Positions 25,223 to 34,214 of a stretch of 64,000 bases of DNA are shown here, piece by piece; the stretch's first letter is position 1; every line of letters begins with the position of its first letter. Made by a program: the position numbers and the translations under genes. Location: NCBI GenBank assembly GCA_942493035.1, contig OW818666.1:1736001-1800000 (forward strand), given 5' to 3'. A model generated the notes under the pieces. That model made no database searches, was not told the DNA's origin, and was given only the letters and a program-made list of their open reading frames with translations. The DNA comes from WRGT01 sp942493035 (GTDB lineage: Bacteria > Spirochaetota > UBA4802 > UBA5550).

Positions 25223-27268
25223 ATGAGTGCTCTCCATAAAACTCTCCCCAGGCTGAAATTTCAGCATGTTATATCCGGGTTTTCTGAAGAGCTTGAAGAA
25301 TTATATTATGATGATTTTTTTCACATATCGCTTCCGATTGTAAGGATTGCATTACTGCTCGGGATTGCTCTCTACTCTGTGTTCGGAATTCTCGACATTT
25401 GGATAGTTCCGATTCACAAGAACAGCGTATGGTTTATCCGCTATGCTCTGGTCTGTCCGATATTGACTGCTGTGCTTTTACTGACATTTTCAGGTTTATT
25501 TAAAAGATGTATGCAGCCGGTTTTATCACTTAGCGGATTAATAGCAGGTGTGGGGATTGTTGCCATGGTAGGAGTTTCAGCAGAGAGTGAACCGGGATTC
25601 AAGTACTACTATGCCGGATTGATGCTGGTTATCATGTGGATTTATACACTGGTACGTCTTAGATTCAAATATGCCACGATTATCAGTTTAATAATAACTA
25701 TATCTTATGAAATAAACGCAGTCTGGATAAACAGACTTCTCGATACACCTGACAACGCCATGGTATTTCTTAATAACAACTTCTTTTTTATCGGTGCTAA
25801 TATAATAGGTATGTTCGCCAGCTTTACAATTGAATGGTATATGAGGAAAAACTTTCTTCTGAGAGAGGAAATTAAAAAAGCTTATAACCTGAATAGGAAG
25901 TATCTTACAACAATCAAAGAGGGACTGCTCCTCATAGATGAGAACTATAATATTATGAACCAGTATTCAGAATATCTTACAGATATGTTCGAACGTGATG
26001 ACATTCAGGATGAAAGTTTTATTGATCTAATCTATGCCGACACGGATAAATCTGGTGATGAACGAAGGGAGCTGGAAAGGTTTTTAAACTTTCTGTTCCA
26101 CAATAAAACAGCAGATCTTGAAATGATCATGGATCTGAATCCTTTCAAAAGCAAAAGAATTCTTATACGAAAAAACGATGCTGTAGTCAGAGAGATAATT
26201 GTAAATGCCGATTTCATCAGAATTAATGATAAAGATGCAGTTGAGTTTGTAATGGTAATCTTTGAGGACATAACCGACATTCTGAATTTCGAGAAGCAGT
26301 TACTCGAACAGAAAACGAAATACCAGCAGGAAGTGGAATCTATTTCAGCAATAATAAGGTCGGGTCCGTCTCTATTTATTAATTTCCTCGATGAGTCGGG
26401 AGTAATTCTTAATGAAATCAGTTCCAACATACGGAACCTCCATGATACAAAAAAACTTAACCATGTTTTCCGTCAGGCACACTCGCTTAAAGGGTCATCA
26501 AAACATCTGGAACTGAACCACATATCATCTATCTCGCATAAAATTGAGGATATTCTTATCGACGTCAGGGATAATCCGGAAGATGTACCTGAAAACTACA
26601 TCGAGAATATTGAGGAACTGATTGCAGAGCTTTTAAATGAATTCGAAAATCTTAACATTATGATTGATAAACTAAAAGGCTTTTCGATGATACGGAATGT
26701 TACAACAACGTTGGAGAAGAAAAACTTTCTTGATGAATTTCTTAACTCTCTTCCGTCTATGGCGGAATCAATTGCAAAAGACCTGGGGAAAAATATAACT
26801 CTAGAGATTCAGAACGATCTTGATGAAATTCCGTTTTTATCAAAAATTAAGAATCCTCTGATTCACATGCTTAGAAACTGTATTGATCACGGGATAGAGG
26901 ATCAGTTCGAAAGATTAACAAAAGGGAAAGAGATCACCGGGCGAATATCGCTGAAACTTTATAAAACTGAATTTTATTATAACATAGAGATTAAAGATGA
27001 CGGCTCAGGAGTCAATTTTGAAAATGTCCGTAGAAAAGCAATTGAGAAAAACCTCATTGCAGAAGATGATAATGAAGTATCAAGATCCGATTTACTGAAA
27101 CTGATTTTTACCCCCGGATTCAGTTCCAAAGGAAAAGTTACGGAACTGTCCGGCCGCGGTTACGGACTTGATATAGTTAAAGACGCGGCAGAACAGCTGA
27201 AGGGTAAAGTTATATTTAATACAAAAGCGGATATAGGTACGAGGATAAGACTGGCAATACCGTTATAG
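25223..27268 (+). CDS. Membrane-bound CheA-like histidine kinase (Hpt + CheA-type ATPase, no CheW domain)
   Basis: The 681-residue protein has an N-terminal membrane region with about six helices (about 35-215) and a PAS-like segment (about 225-360, ending VIFEDITDILNFE). Next come a coiled linker and an Hpt domain with the phosphorylatable His in FRQAHSLKGSS (His420). The C-terminal ATPase is of CheA type: HMLRNCIDHGIED (N box), DDGSGVNFENVR and GRGYGLDIVKDAAEQLKG. It ends immediately after the ATPase (RIRLAIPL). The P5/CheW-like domain that couples CheA to receptors is therefore absent, and Hpt is internal rather than N-terminal. Signals are probably sensed by its own membrane and PAS parts. 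It is the third gene of a cheY-cheX-kinase operon. Confidence 0.87.
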   Translation: MSALHKTLPRLKFQHVISGFSEELEELYYDDFFHISLPIVRIALLLGIALYSVFGILDIWIVPIHKNSVWFIRYALVCPILTAVLLLTFSGLFKRCMQPVLSLSGLIAGVGIVAMVGVSAESEPGFKYYYAGLMLVIMWIYTLVRLRFKYATIISLIITISYEINAVWINRLLDTPDNAMVFLNNNFFFIGANIIGMFASFTIEWYMRKNFLLREEIKKAYNLNRKYLTTIKEGLLLIDENYNIMNQYSEYLTDMFERDDIQDESFIDLIYADTDKSGDERRELERFLNFLFHNKTADLEMIMDLNPFKSKRILIRKNDAVVREIIVNADFIRINDKDAVEFVMVIFEDITDILNFEKQLLEQKTKYQQEVESISAIIRSGPSLFINFLDESGVILNEISSNIRNLHDTKKLNHVFRQAHSLKGSSKHLELNHISSISHKIEDILIDVRDNPEDVPENYIENIEELIAELLNEFENLNIMIDKLKGFSMIRNVTTTLEKKNFLDEFLNSLPSMAESIAKDLGKNITLEIQNDLDEIPFLSKIKNPLIHMLRNCIDHGIEDQFERLTKGKEITGRISLKLYKTEFYYNIEIKDDGSGVNFENVRRKAIEKNLIAEDDNEVSRSDLLKLIFTPGFSSKGKVTELSGRGYGLDIVKDAAEQLKGKVIFNTKADIGTRIRLAIPL

Positions 27269-27332
27269 AATTATAAATAATCGGGTGGAATAACCAGTAT
27301 TAATCCCTGAATTATTTTATAATTAAAAAATA

Positions 27333-28484
27333 CTATTTCATAACTATTATTACCTTAATCATATCTTTAAGCTGGCCATTATTTACATAATTTCTGATTG
27401 TTGAGATCAGAGCGGGTGTAATCGGCTGATTTTTAGTACTCAGCATAGCTCCTGAAGCTGAAATTAAATCCTCATTCAAAAACATTCCCACTTCAAGATT
27501 TTTTGAAGATATCTCTTTATTTACAAAAGTATTTTTTGTCTTCTCTATTGAAAAAAACTTTTTTTCCGCTATTGCAAAGAAAAAAGGATCATATACACCG
27601 GATTTCCTGCTCATTTCACTCAGGACTTTACCGCTATCCATTCCACCGGTTATTGCTTTATCATAATCCAGTGCTATCTTTAAAATACGTGATCCGGCGG
27701 GTATATCATTCTCCTTAACGTTATCTGCAGGAAATCCCCCACCGTCATAATTCTTTTCCTGGTATCTTATAATTTCCGCAACCTTATCCATTCGCGGGAT
27801 GCTTTTAATCATATCGGCACCAATGGACGGATGGCTGGAAAACATATAATTTTCCGACTCGGAAAGGATAAGTCCTTTATACACTTTTTTTAATATATCA
27901 TCCGGTATTGTAACACAACCGATCTGCGATAACGTTGCGGCAATTTCAATCTGCCACTTATGTTCAATCTCCAGATCGGAATAAATCATCCTTGCAAGTT
28001 TTCTGATCCTCTGCGTTTTGGTAAATGCCTGGGGTTTTGCAAGAGCAAGAAGATCCGCAAGAACTTTAATGCTGCCTCCAAGAGTTTTGCCCAGAAGTTC
28101 CTTTTCTGCGGAAACAAGTTCATACTGCCTCACCGCATCTTTTATAGTAAAAAGAAGATCTTCAGTTGAACATGGCTTTGTCAGGAATCTGAATATTTTA
28201 CCTTTATTTATGAGATTGATTATAGCTTCCATATCGGCCTGACCGGTAAGCATTATCTGAATTGTCTCGGGTGAAATATTTCTTACCTTTTCAAGAAGTT
28301 CCACTCCATTCATCTTCGGCATTTTATAATCTGATACGATTACATGAAAAGGCTTATCTTTACTGAAAAATTCAAGTGCAGCAGCGCCTGAATCAGCAAT
28401 CTCCAGTTCAAATTCATCACTTAAATTCCGTTTATATGCCTCCAGAACATTCTTCTCATCATCAACCAGCAGTATCCTATTCAT
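27333..28484 (-). CDS. Response regulator with degenerate HD-GYP output
   Basis: The 383-residue protein starts with a receiver (residues 3-118: LVDDE, phospho-Asp in VIVSDYKMPKMNG, Lys in LTKP), followed by an HD-GYP-like domain (about 150-290). The fold is recognisable from TLSQIGCVTIPDDIL, SSHPSIGADMI and DGGGFPADN. However, the HD pair is replaced (LSQIGC instead of L-HDIGK) and the HHE motif reads YQEK, so the metal centre for c-di-GMP hydrolysis is lost. A class of receiver-HD proteins shares these changes. It may act by binding rather than hydrolysis. It is the last gene of the seven-gene operon and its likely output. Confidence 0.83.
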   Translation of the reverse strand: MNRILLVDDEKNVLEAYKRNLSDEFELEIADSGAAALEFFSKDKPFHVIVSDYKMPKMNGVELLEKVRNISPETIQIMLTGQADMEAIINLINKGKIFRFLTKPCSTEDLLFTIKDAVRQYELVSAEKELLGKTLGGSIKVLADLLALAKPQAFTKTQRIRKLARMIYSDLEIEHKWQIEIAATLSQIGCVTIPDDILKKVYKGLILSESENYMFSSHPSIGADMIKSIPRMDKVAEIIRYQEKNYDGGGFPADNVKENDIPAGSRILKIALDYDKAITGGMDSGKVLSEMSRKSGVYDPFFFAIAEKKFFSIEKTKNTFVNKEISSKNLEVGMFLNEDLISASGAMLSTKNQPITPALISTIRNYVNNGQLKDMIKVIIVMK

Positions 28485-28505
28485 AAAAATAACTCCATTA
28501 TTAAA

Positions 28506-28868
28506 TTACTTAAAAAAATTATCGATCTCTGACAAAATCATTTCAAAATCACATGGTTTAGAGATATATTTGTGTGCCAGAGATTCCGCTTCCTGAAAAA
28601 CATCTTCATGAACCTGCGCTGACAGCATAACTCTTTTCATTTCGGGATACTTTGATCTTGCCATACTGAGTAAAGTAAGACCGCTCATACCTGCCATTTT
28701 CTGATCAGAGACAAGTATATCATATCTGTTTTTTTCCAGAAATTCCAGAGCTTCTTCACCGGATGAGGCAATATCAAAACTTATATCGGATCTTTCAAGA
28801 GTAAGCAAACGGCTTATCCCTTGCAGCAAGTTAACATCATCATCCACAAATAAAATTGAAAAACTCAT
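28506..28868 (-). CDS. Single-domain response regulator
   Basis: This 120-residue lone receiver carries FVDDD, the phospho-Asp in ILVSDQKMAGMSG, Ser in MLSAQ and Lys in ISKPC. There is no output domain. It lies 8 bp after the PAS kinase (28877-31276) and 21 bp before the receiver-HD gene, so it is probably an intermediate in the same relay. Confidence 0.88.
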   Translation of the reverse strand: MSFSILFVDDDVNLLQGISRLLTLERSDISFDIASSGEEALEFLEKNRYDILVSDQKMAGMSGLTLLSMARSKYPEMKRVMLSAQVHEDVFQEAESLAHKYISKPCDFEMILSEIDNFFK

Positions 28869-28876
28869 ATAATCTC

Positions 28877-31276
28877 CTATTCCTCTTCAAGGGGAAGCTT
28901 AATATAGAATACGGTTCCATGGCCGGCTTCACTTTCAAAATACAGCATTCCGCCATGTTTTTCAACTATTATTGAATGTGAAATTGCTAATCCCTGACCG
29001 GTACCCTTTCCGACATCTTTAGTTGTAAAAAACGGATCAAAAACCCTGGCTTTGATTTTTTCAGGTATTCCGCCTCCATTATCTTCTATCTTTATAACAA
29101 CAAAGCCATGCTCGCTTAGTGTCTGAATTCTTATCAAGCCTGACTCAATTACATTTTTTAATTTTGCTTCGTGTACAGCGTCAGCAGCATTTACAATAAG
29201 ATTAAGAATTACCTGATTAAGCTCTGATTCAAAACATGGTACCAAAGGAAGTTCCGGATCGAGATTGAGTTCAAGTTCACAGTCATATTTCCACTCATTC
29301 CGCGAAACCGTTACAGTGTTTTCTATCGATTTGTTAATATTCGCCGGCATTTTACTCCCGGTACCGGGATGAGAAAAAGCTTTCATTGACTGAACAATTT
29401 TAGATACCCTGCTTACTCCATCAAGCGACTGCTCCAGAGCCATTGGCATCTGTTCAAGAAGAAACGGAAGTTTTATAGTCCGGCTGAGTTCTTCAGCCTG
29501 CCTCATTGTCTGATGACATAACTCTGTGTCGTTTTTATTAAGTGAAGCTCTTTCAAATACATCTATCAGATTCAGAAGACCTACAAAGGATTTATTCAAA
29601 AATTTAAGATTATCACCAACATACTGAAGCGGCGAATTTATTTCATGAGCTACTCCGGCTGCAAGCTGACCTATCGCTTCAAGCTTGTTTGTCTGTAGAA
29701 GCTGTGTTTCGATGATTTTATTTTCAGTTATATCTCTGCCGAGGATCATAAAACCTTCCAGAATATCACCGCCTCGTTTCAGAGGATTTATATTCAAACC
29801 CAATATTCCGCTTCCGCCATCTGATCGTTCAAACCGGAGTTCATCAATCCTTACGCTTTTTTCATTGATTACACTACTACCTATTGCTTCATAAACAACT
29901 TTCCAATTCCAATTTATCCCTGATTCCGCAAACTGTCTCCCGATTATGTCTTCGGTTTTGATTCCGAAAACTTTCTCTGCGAATGGATTCCAGTGAGTAA
30001 TACGGTCTTTTACCGAGACACCGATAATTATACTTGATAGTGAAGTTATAAGCAGATCAAGTTCTTCATTTATTCGCTTAAGTTCTCTTTCATTTTCAAC
30101 TCTCTCTGTTATATCCATCATAATACCGACAATCCCTGCGACCTGCCCGTCAGGGCCGGGATAGGTAGACTTGCTGAAATGGAAATGCCTGTTAACTCCG
30201 TCTGAACACTGCACCCTTGATTCATAAATCTGAACCCCAGGATTTAACAGGAGTTCACGATCCTTCACTTCATATTTTTCTGCCAGATCGGCCGGAATAA
30301 ATCCGGCAAGATCATAAGCTGTTTTATTTATAATTGCCTCTCTTGGCTGACCTATTATCAGATCGGCAAAACTCCTATTACATCCAAGATATCGTCCTTC
30401 TGTGTCTTTATAAAAAACCGGATTGCTGATTGTATCAATAAGTGTTTCAAAAAACTTCAGATATCCGCTAAGTTTCTCCTCCATCTCGACTCTTTCTGTT
30501 ACATCTTCAACAACCCCGTCAATCCAGTCCGGATTACCCGATGCGTCGAAATGGCATGAAGCCGAAACAGATCCCCAGAACTTTTCTTCTGAAGCTTTTT
30601 TATATCTTATTAATCTGTTTTTAATTTTTTTAAGCTCAAGTAATTCCGAAAGAAATTTTTCTCTGTCTGCCGGATCGGCATACAAATCCTGTATACTTAA
30701 CCCCATAAATTCTTCGATGGAATTATAACCGTGTATTTGAGCAGCTGACAGGTTTGCCTGAATAATTCTACCCGGGCTGATAAATGAAGTCCGGAAAACC
30801 CCGACGGGAAGATTCTCCATCAGAGTTCTATATCTCTCCTCACTGTTTTTCAGGGTATAATATAATTTTTTTCTCTCTAAGGCTATTCTGTTTTCATCCA
30901 ACGCTCTTTTGACTGCCGGAACAAGACGTCCAAGATTATTCTTCAATATAAAATCAGTCGCGCCGGATTTCAGAGCTGTAACTGCCATCTCCTCACCGAC
31001 AGCACCGGTTACAAAAATAAAGGGAATATCTCCGATACTTTCCATTGACATTTTCAATGCTTCAAATCCATCAAATCCCGGAAGATCAAAATCAGAGAGT
31101 ATAACATCCGGTTTAACAGTTTTCAATAATCGTTTAAATTCAGAAATTTCTGATACGGAATAAATATCAAAAATCAGCTCTCCTTTACGGAGTATATTTT
31201 CAATTAATTCCGTGTCTTCGGGGGAATCTTCAAGATGCAGAAATATTTTTTTTTCTGAACTGATATTATTTAACAT
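28877..31276 (-). CDS. Receiver-PAS-PAS-PAS histidine kinase
   Basis: This 799-residue soluble kinase begins with a receiver (about 10-130, phospho-Asp in VILSDFDLPGFDG). Three PAS domains follow (about 150-270, 275-400 and 405-525; the repeated endings are VEDVTERVE, MMDITERVE and GRDITENK). The HisKA H-box is GVAHEINSPLQYV and the HATPase has LNLIVNAADAVHE and GTGQGLAISHSIIVEKHGG. There is no membrane segment, so it is cytoplasmic; the N-terminal receiver makes it a relay kinase driven by an upstream phosphodonor. Its ATG overlaps the stop of the preceding receiver gene by one base (TAATG). Confidence 0.92.
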   Translation of the reverse strand: MLNNISSEKKIFLHLEDSPEDTELIENILRKGELIFDIYSVSEISEFKRLLKTVKPDVILSDFDLPGFDGFEALKMSMESIGDIPFIFVTGAVGEEMAVTALKSGATDFILKNNLGRLVPAVKRALDENRIALERKKLYYTLKNSEERYRTLMENLPVGVFRTSFISPGRIIQANLSAAQIHGYNSIEEFMGLSIQDLYADPADREKFLSELLELKKIKNRLIRYKKASEEKFWGSVSASCHFDASGNPDWIDGVVEDVTERVEMEEKLSGYLKFFETLIDTISNPVFYKDTEGRYLGCNRSFADLIIGQPREAIINKTAYDLAGFIPADLAEKYEVKDRELLLNPGVQIYESRVQCSDGVNRHFHFSKSTYPGPDGQVAGIVGIMMDITERVENERELKRINEELDLLITSLSSIIIGVSVKDRITHWNPFAEKVFGIKTEDIIGRQFAESGINWNWKVVYEAIGSSVINEKSVRIDELRFERSDGGSGILGLNINPLKRGGDILEGFMILGRDITENKIIETQLLQTNKLEAIGQLAAGVAHEINSPLQYVGDNLKFLNKSFVGLLNLIDVFERASLNKNDTELCHQTMRQAEELSRTIKLPFLLEQMPMALEQSLDGVSRVSKIVQSMKAFSHPGTGSKMPANINKSIENTVTVSRNEWKYDCELELNLDPELPLVPCFESELNQVILNLIVNAADAVHEAKLKNVIESGLIRIQTLSEHGFVVIKIEDNGGGIPEKIKARVFDPFFTTKDVGKGTGQGLAISHSIIVEKHGGMLYFESEAGHGTVFYIKLPLEEE

Positions 31277-31677
31277 TATTCAATCATCCGTGATAATTTT
31301 TTCCGGTCTGAAAAAAACAGTTCAATTACATTAATTAATTCAGACGGATTAACAGGCTTGGTAAAAAATGCGATCGGATTAAGCTTATTCGCCTGATCTT
31401 TCATCTCCTCATCGGAATAACCTGATGCAAAAACAAACTGTATTGTTTCTCCTGATTCTGCTTTTATTTGTGTAACTGCTTCGACTCCATTCATTTTCCC
31501 CGCCAGACGTATATCCATTATAACAACATCAGGAGTCAATTTCAACGAGATATCAACCGATTCCTCCCCTGATGAAACACAACCCAATACATTAAAACCC
31601 TTCCGCCTGAATACTGTGGTCATAAACATGGCAGTCATAGCTTCATCTTCTACAATAATAACAGAAATGGGATTCAT
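31276..31677 (-). CDS. Single-domain response regulator
   Basis: This 133-residue receiver carries IVEDEAM, phospho-Asp in VVIMDIRLAGKMNGVEA and Lys in FFTKPVNP. The IRLAGKMNG style is typical of receivers paired with HisKA_2-type kinases, and such a kinase lies immediately upstream (2-bp gap). It is translationally coupled to the following kinase. Confidence 0.88.
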   Translation of the reverse strand: MNPISVIIVEDEAMTAMFMTTVFRRKGFNVLGCVSSGEESVDISLKLTPDVVIMDIRLAGKMNGVEAVTQIKAESGETIQFVFASGYSDEEMKDQANKLNPIAFFTKPVNPSELINVIELFFSDRKKLSRMIE

Positions 31678-31679
31678 AA

Positions 31680-33107
31680 TTAAATTCTTTCCTCGTAAAT
31701 GTTATCCCTGAACTTCAAAGTCCATTTCATACCGGCCGCGTTATCAATTTCAACGGTTCCTCTGAGCTGATATTCGACGATGTGCCTGACAATCTGAAGT
31801 CCCATAGATTCCCTGATGACAGGTTGATTATTCCACTCAACTCCTACTCCATTATCTGAAATACAAAGAATTATTTCCCCGGTATCATTCATAGTCAATT
31901 TAATACCAAGTATTCCATTCATTTCTCCCGGGAATGCGTGCCTTGCTGCATTTGAGACAAGTTCATTGATGGCAAGACCGCAAGGTATAGCTGTATCTAT
32001 AAGGACCTCAACATCTTCCATCTGATCATCTATAAGAATTTTTTCTTTCGGGATTTCATATCTTGACATTATATTAAAAACCAGGTCTGTAATATAATCT
32101 CTAAGATTGAGCTTAGAAAGATTTTTTGACTGGTAAAGTTTTTCATGCACAAGCGACATTGCTCTTATGCGGTTCTCCATATCCAATAAAACACGTTCAA
32201 GTCTCTCATCTTCAATAAAAATACTCTGAAGAGTAAACATGGATATTATAACCTGCATATTATTTTTTGTACGATGATATATCTCTTTAATAAGTTCTTT
32301 TTTTTCGTTAAGTGATTTCTCCAATTCACGAAGTGCCAGATTCCGGTCAGTTATATCCTGGATTATGCAGTGGACAAGGTTTTTCCCGTGAAAACTTATC
32401 GGACTTAAAAAAACTTCAACATCACGCTCTATATTTTTTTTTAATTTATGCCTGGAAATAAAATAATTCTTATTCCCGGTCATTGAAAGATTGAGTCTTT
32501 CAAGAAGTGTTGTTTTATCGGGAAAACTTATCTCAGATAGATTTTTACTGATTATATCTTCATGACTAAATCCGTAATAGTCCGAGGCGGCAGGATTGGC
32601 ATCCACAATTGAAGCATCCTCTGAATCAACTACCAGCATAACCGCATAATTATTTTCAAACATACTTCTGTATCTTAACTCACTTTCACCAAGCGCTGCT
32701 TCTGCTTTCCCCTTTTCCAGCATTGCAGTGCGATACTTTAACGCCTCTTTTACAGCAAATGACAATTTTCCGATATGCTCTTTTATTACATAATCAGTTG
32801 CACCTGCTTTCATACATTCAACAGCTATCTCTTCATTGAGAGTGCCTGTTAAAATAATGAAGGGCAATGAAAAATCATACTCTTTCGTGATCTTCAATGC
32901 TTCCATTCCGTTGAACTGCGGAAGAGAATAATCTGATATTACAATATCAATCCCGGATTCATTAAGTGCTTTCCGGAAATCATGAGAATTCTCAACTCTT
33001 ACCGGAATAAAAGAAATTCCGTTCTGTGAAAGTTCTCTTCCAGCAAGTTCAAAGTCAGCATCCACATCTTCTACAAATATTATTTTCAATTCATAATTTT
33101 CAGTCAT
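31680..33107 (-). CDS. Receiver-PAS-HisKA_2 histidine kinase
   Basis: The 475-residue protein has a receiver (about 6-128, phospho-Asp in IVISDYSLPQFNG), one PAS domain (about 150-265) and a HisKA_2-type dimerisation/phosphoacceptor region with IYHRTKNNMQVI near residue 283. The C-terminal HATPase has INELVSNAARHAFPG and DNGVGVEW. HisKA_2 kinases are often cytoplasmic and pair with lone receivers like the next gene. The gap to the cobalamin-binding gene upstream is 2 bp, so it is well placed to take input from that protein or from the membrane kinase. Confidence 0.9.
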   Translation of the reverse strand: MTENYELKIIFVEDVDADFELAGRELSQNGISFIPVRVENSHDFRKALNESGIDIVISDYSLPQFNGMEALKITKEYDFSLPFIILTGTLNEEIAVECMKAGATDYVIKEHIGKLSFAVKEALKYRTAMLEKGKAEAALGESELRYRSMFENNYAVMLVVDSEDASIVDANPAASDYYGFSHEDIISKNLSEISFPDKTTLLERLNLSMTGNKNYFISRHKLKKNIERDVEVFLSPISFHGKNLVHCIIQDITDRNLALRELEKSLNEKKELIKEIYHRTKNNMQVIISMFTLQSIFIEDERLERVLLDMENRIRAMSLVHEKLYQSKNLSKLNLRDYITDLVFNIMSRYEIPKEKILIDDQMEDVEVLIDTAIPCGLAINELVSNAARHAFPGEMNGILGIKLTMNDTGEIILCISDNGVGVEWNNQPVIRESMGLQIVRHIVEYQLRGTVEIDNAAGMKWTLKFRDNIYEERI

Positions 33108-33109
33108 AA

Positions 33110-34210
33110 TTAAAAAACCAGTCCTAACAATCGTCTTCCAGCCTTAACAGCCTCATTGCAGTCTGCGGCATATTCATCAGCCCCAAGAAACTCAGGCAGA
33201 TCCGGAAAAATTTTAAAAGCCTGGCCTCCGGCAAGAATTTTCATTGATTCATGATATCCGCCTGACCTGATTTTTTTTATAAGTTCACTCATTGAACTTA
33301 TATTATACGGCATTGTAACAGATAAAGCCAGTAAATGAGGTTTAAAAGCGGCAATATGCTGCATTGTATCTCTAAATGGAACATTATCCGCCAGATAATT
33401 AACACTCCAGTCATCCATTTCAAAACAGTTGGCCACCATCATTGCGCCTAATTGGTGATATTCACCGGATATACATAAAACCATCACTCTTCTGCTTTGA
33501 TCTGCTGTCTGCTTATATAAATATGAAAGCTGCAAAATAGTTCTGGTAACAATCGCAGTTGCAAGATGTTCAGCTGACACATTGATTTCACCAGACTCCC
33601 ATAGGTCACCAATATGATATAAAGCAGGCTGTGCAACATTCAGATAAAATGCTTTTATATCATCCTTCGTCCGGCATGCATTATGGGCGATTTCACTGCA
33701 CCTGTAAGTATCACCATTTATAAGCGATTTAAGAAAAGATTTATATGTGCTCAACCAGTTACTGTCTATTTGATATGTCTGATTAAATTCAATTAACGAT
33801 AAACCGATATTCTCCTGATGCCGGTTTATCATCCATTTATATACAGTCAGAACAGATCCGGCATTTTCAGGCTTAAGATGTTTATTTACAGCATTAATCC
33901 AGGTTTGTAATGCTGCTTTAAAATATTCATAACTGAATCCGTGATTATGATAAGCCCTGTATACCCATGGGAGTGTTGACTCAAGTAGTTCGAACCTGTT
34001 TAATTGAAAGACTACCGACATGAAGGCGGCATGATTCATGTGATTTATCTTCATCATTCCGATCCCGTTATCACCGACAAGTGAAGTTATATCAGGTCTG
34101 GAAATCATTTCATTATCTACATACGAGATTAAATCCCCGGTATTTTCAGCATAATCCTCTGCAGCTGCCGGAGGGATAAAATCTAAATTAATATGCTTAG
34201 TTGATTTCAT
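33110..34210 (-). CDS. Cobalamin-binding sensor protein with CarH-type W-x9-EH motif
   Basis: The 366-residue protein has an uncharacterised helical N-terminus (about 1-150), a B12-binding helical bundle and a B12 Rossmann domain. The bundle contains GDLWESGEINVSAEH, in which Trp204, nine residues and Glu214-His215 form the W-x9-EH motif of CarH/LitR photoreceptors. The Rossmann domain contains GEYHQLGAMMVA, where His252 is the expected lower cobalt ligand, followed by NYLADNVP and ALSVTMP. There is no MerR DNA-binding domain, so any output must be through protein contact. The frame extends to 34327 but would overlap the upstream kinase by 113 bp. ATG 34210, 4 bp after that kinase's stop, is preferred. 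It sits inside a two-component operon, which suggests light or cobalamin sensing. Confidence 0.82.
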   Translation of the reverse strand: MKSTKHINLDFIPPAAAEDYAENTGDLISYVDNEMISRPDITSLVGDNGIGMMKINHMNHAAFMSVVFQLNRFELLESTLPWVYRAYHNHGFSYEYFKAALQTWINAVNKHLKPENAGSVLTVYKWMINRHQENIGLSLIEFNQTYQIDSNWLSTYKSFLKSLINGDTYRCSEIAHNACRTKDDIKAFYLNVAQPALYHIGDLWESGEINVSAEHLATAIVTRTILQLSYLYKQTADQSRRVMVLCISGEYHQLGAMMVANCFEMDDWSVNYLADNVPFRDTMQHIAAFKPHLLALSVTMPYNISSMSELIKKIRSGGYHESMKILAGGQAFKIFPDLPEFLGADEYAADCNEAVKAGRRLLGLVF

Positions 34211-34214
34211 GTGA

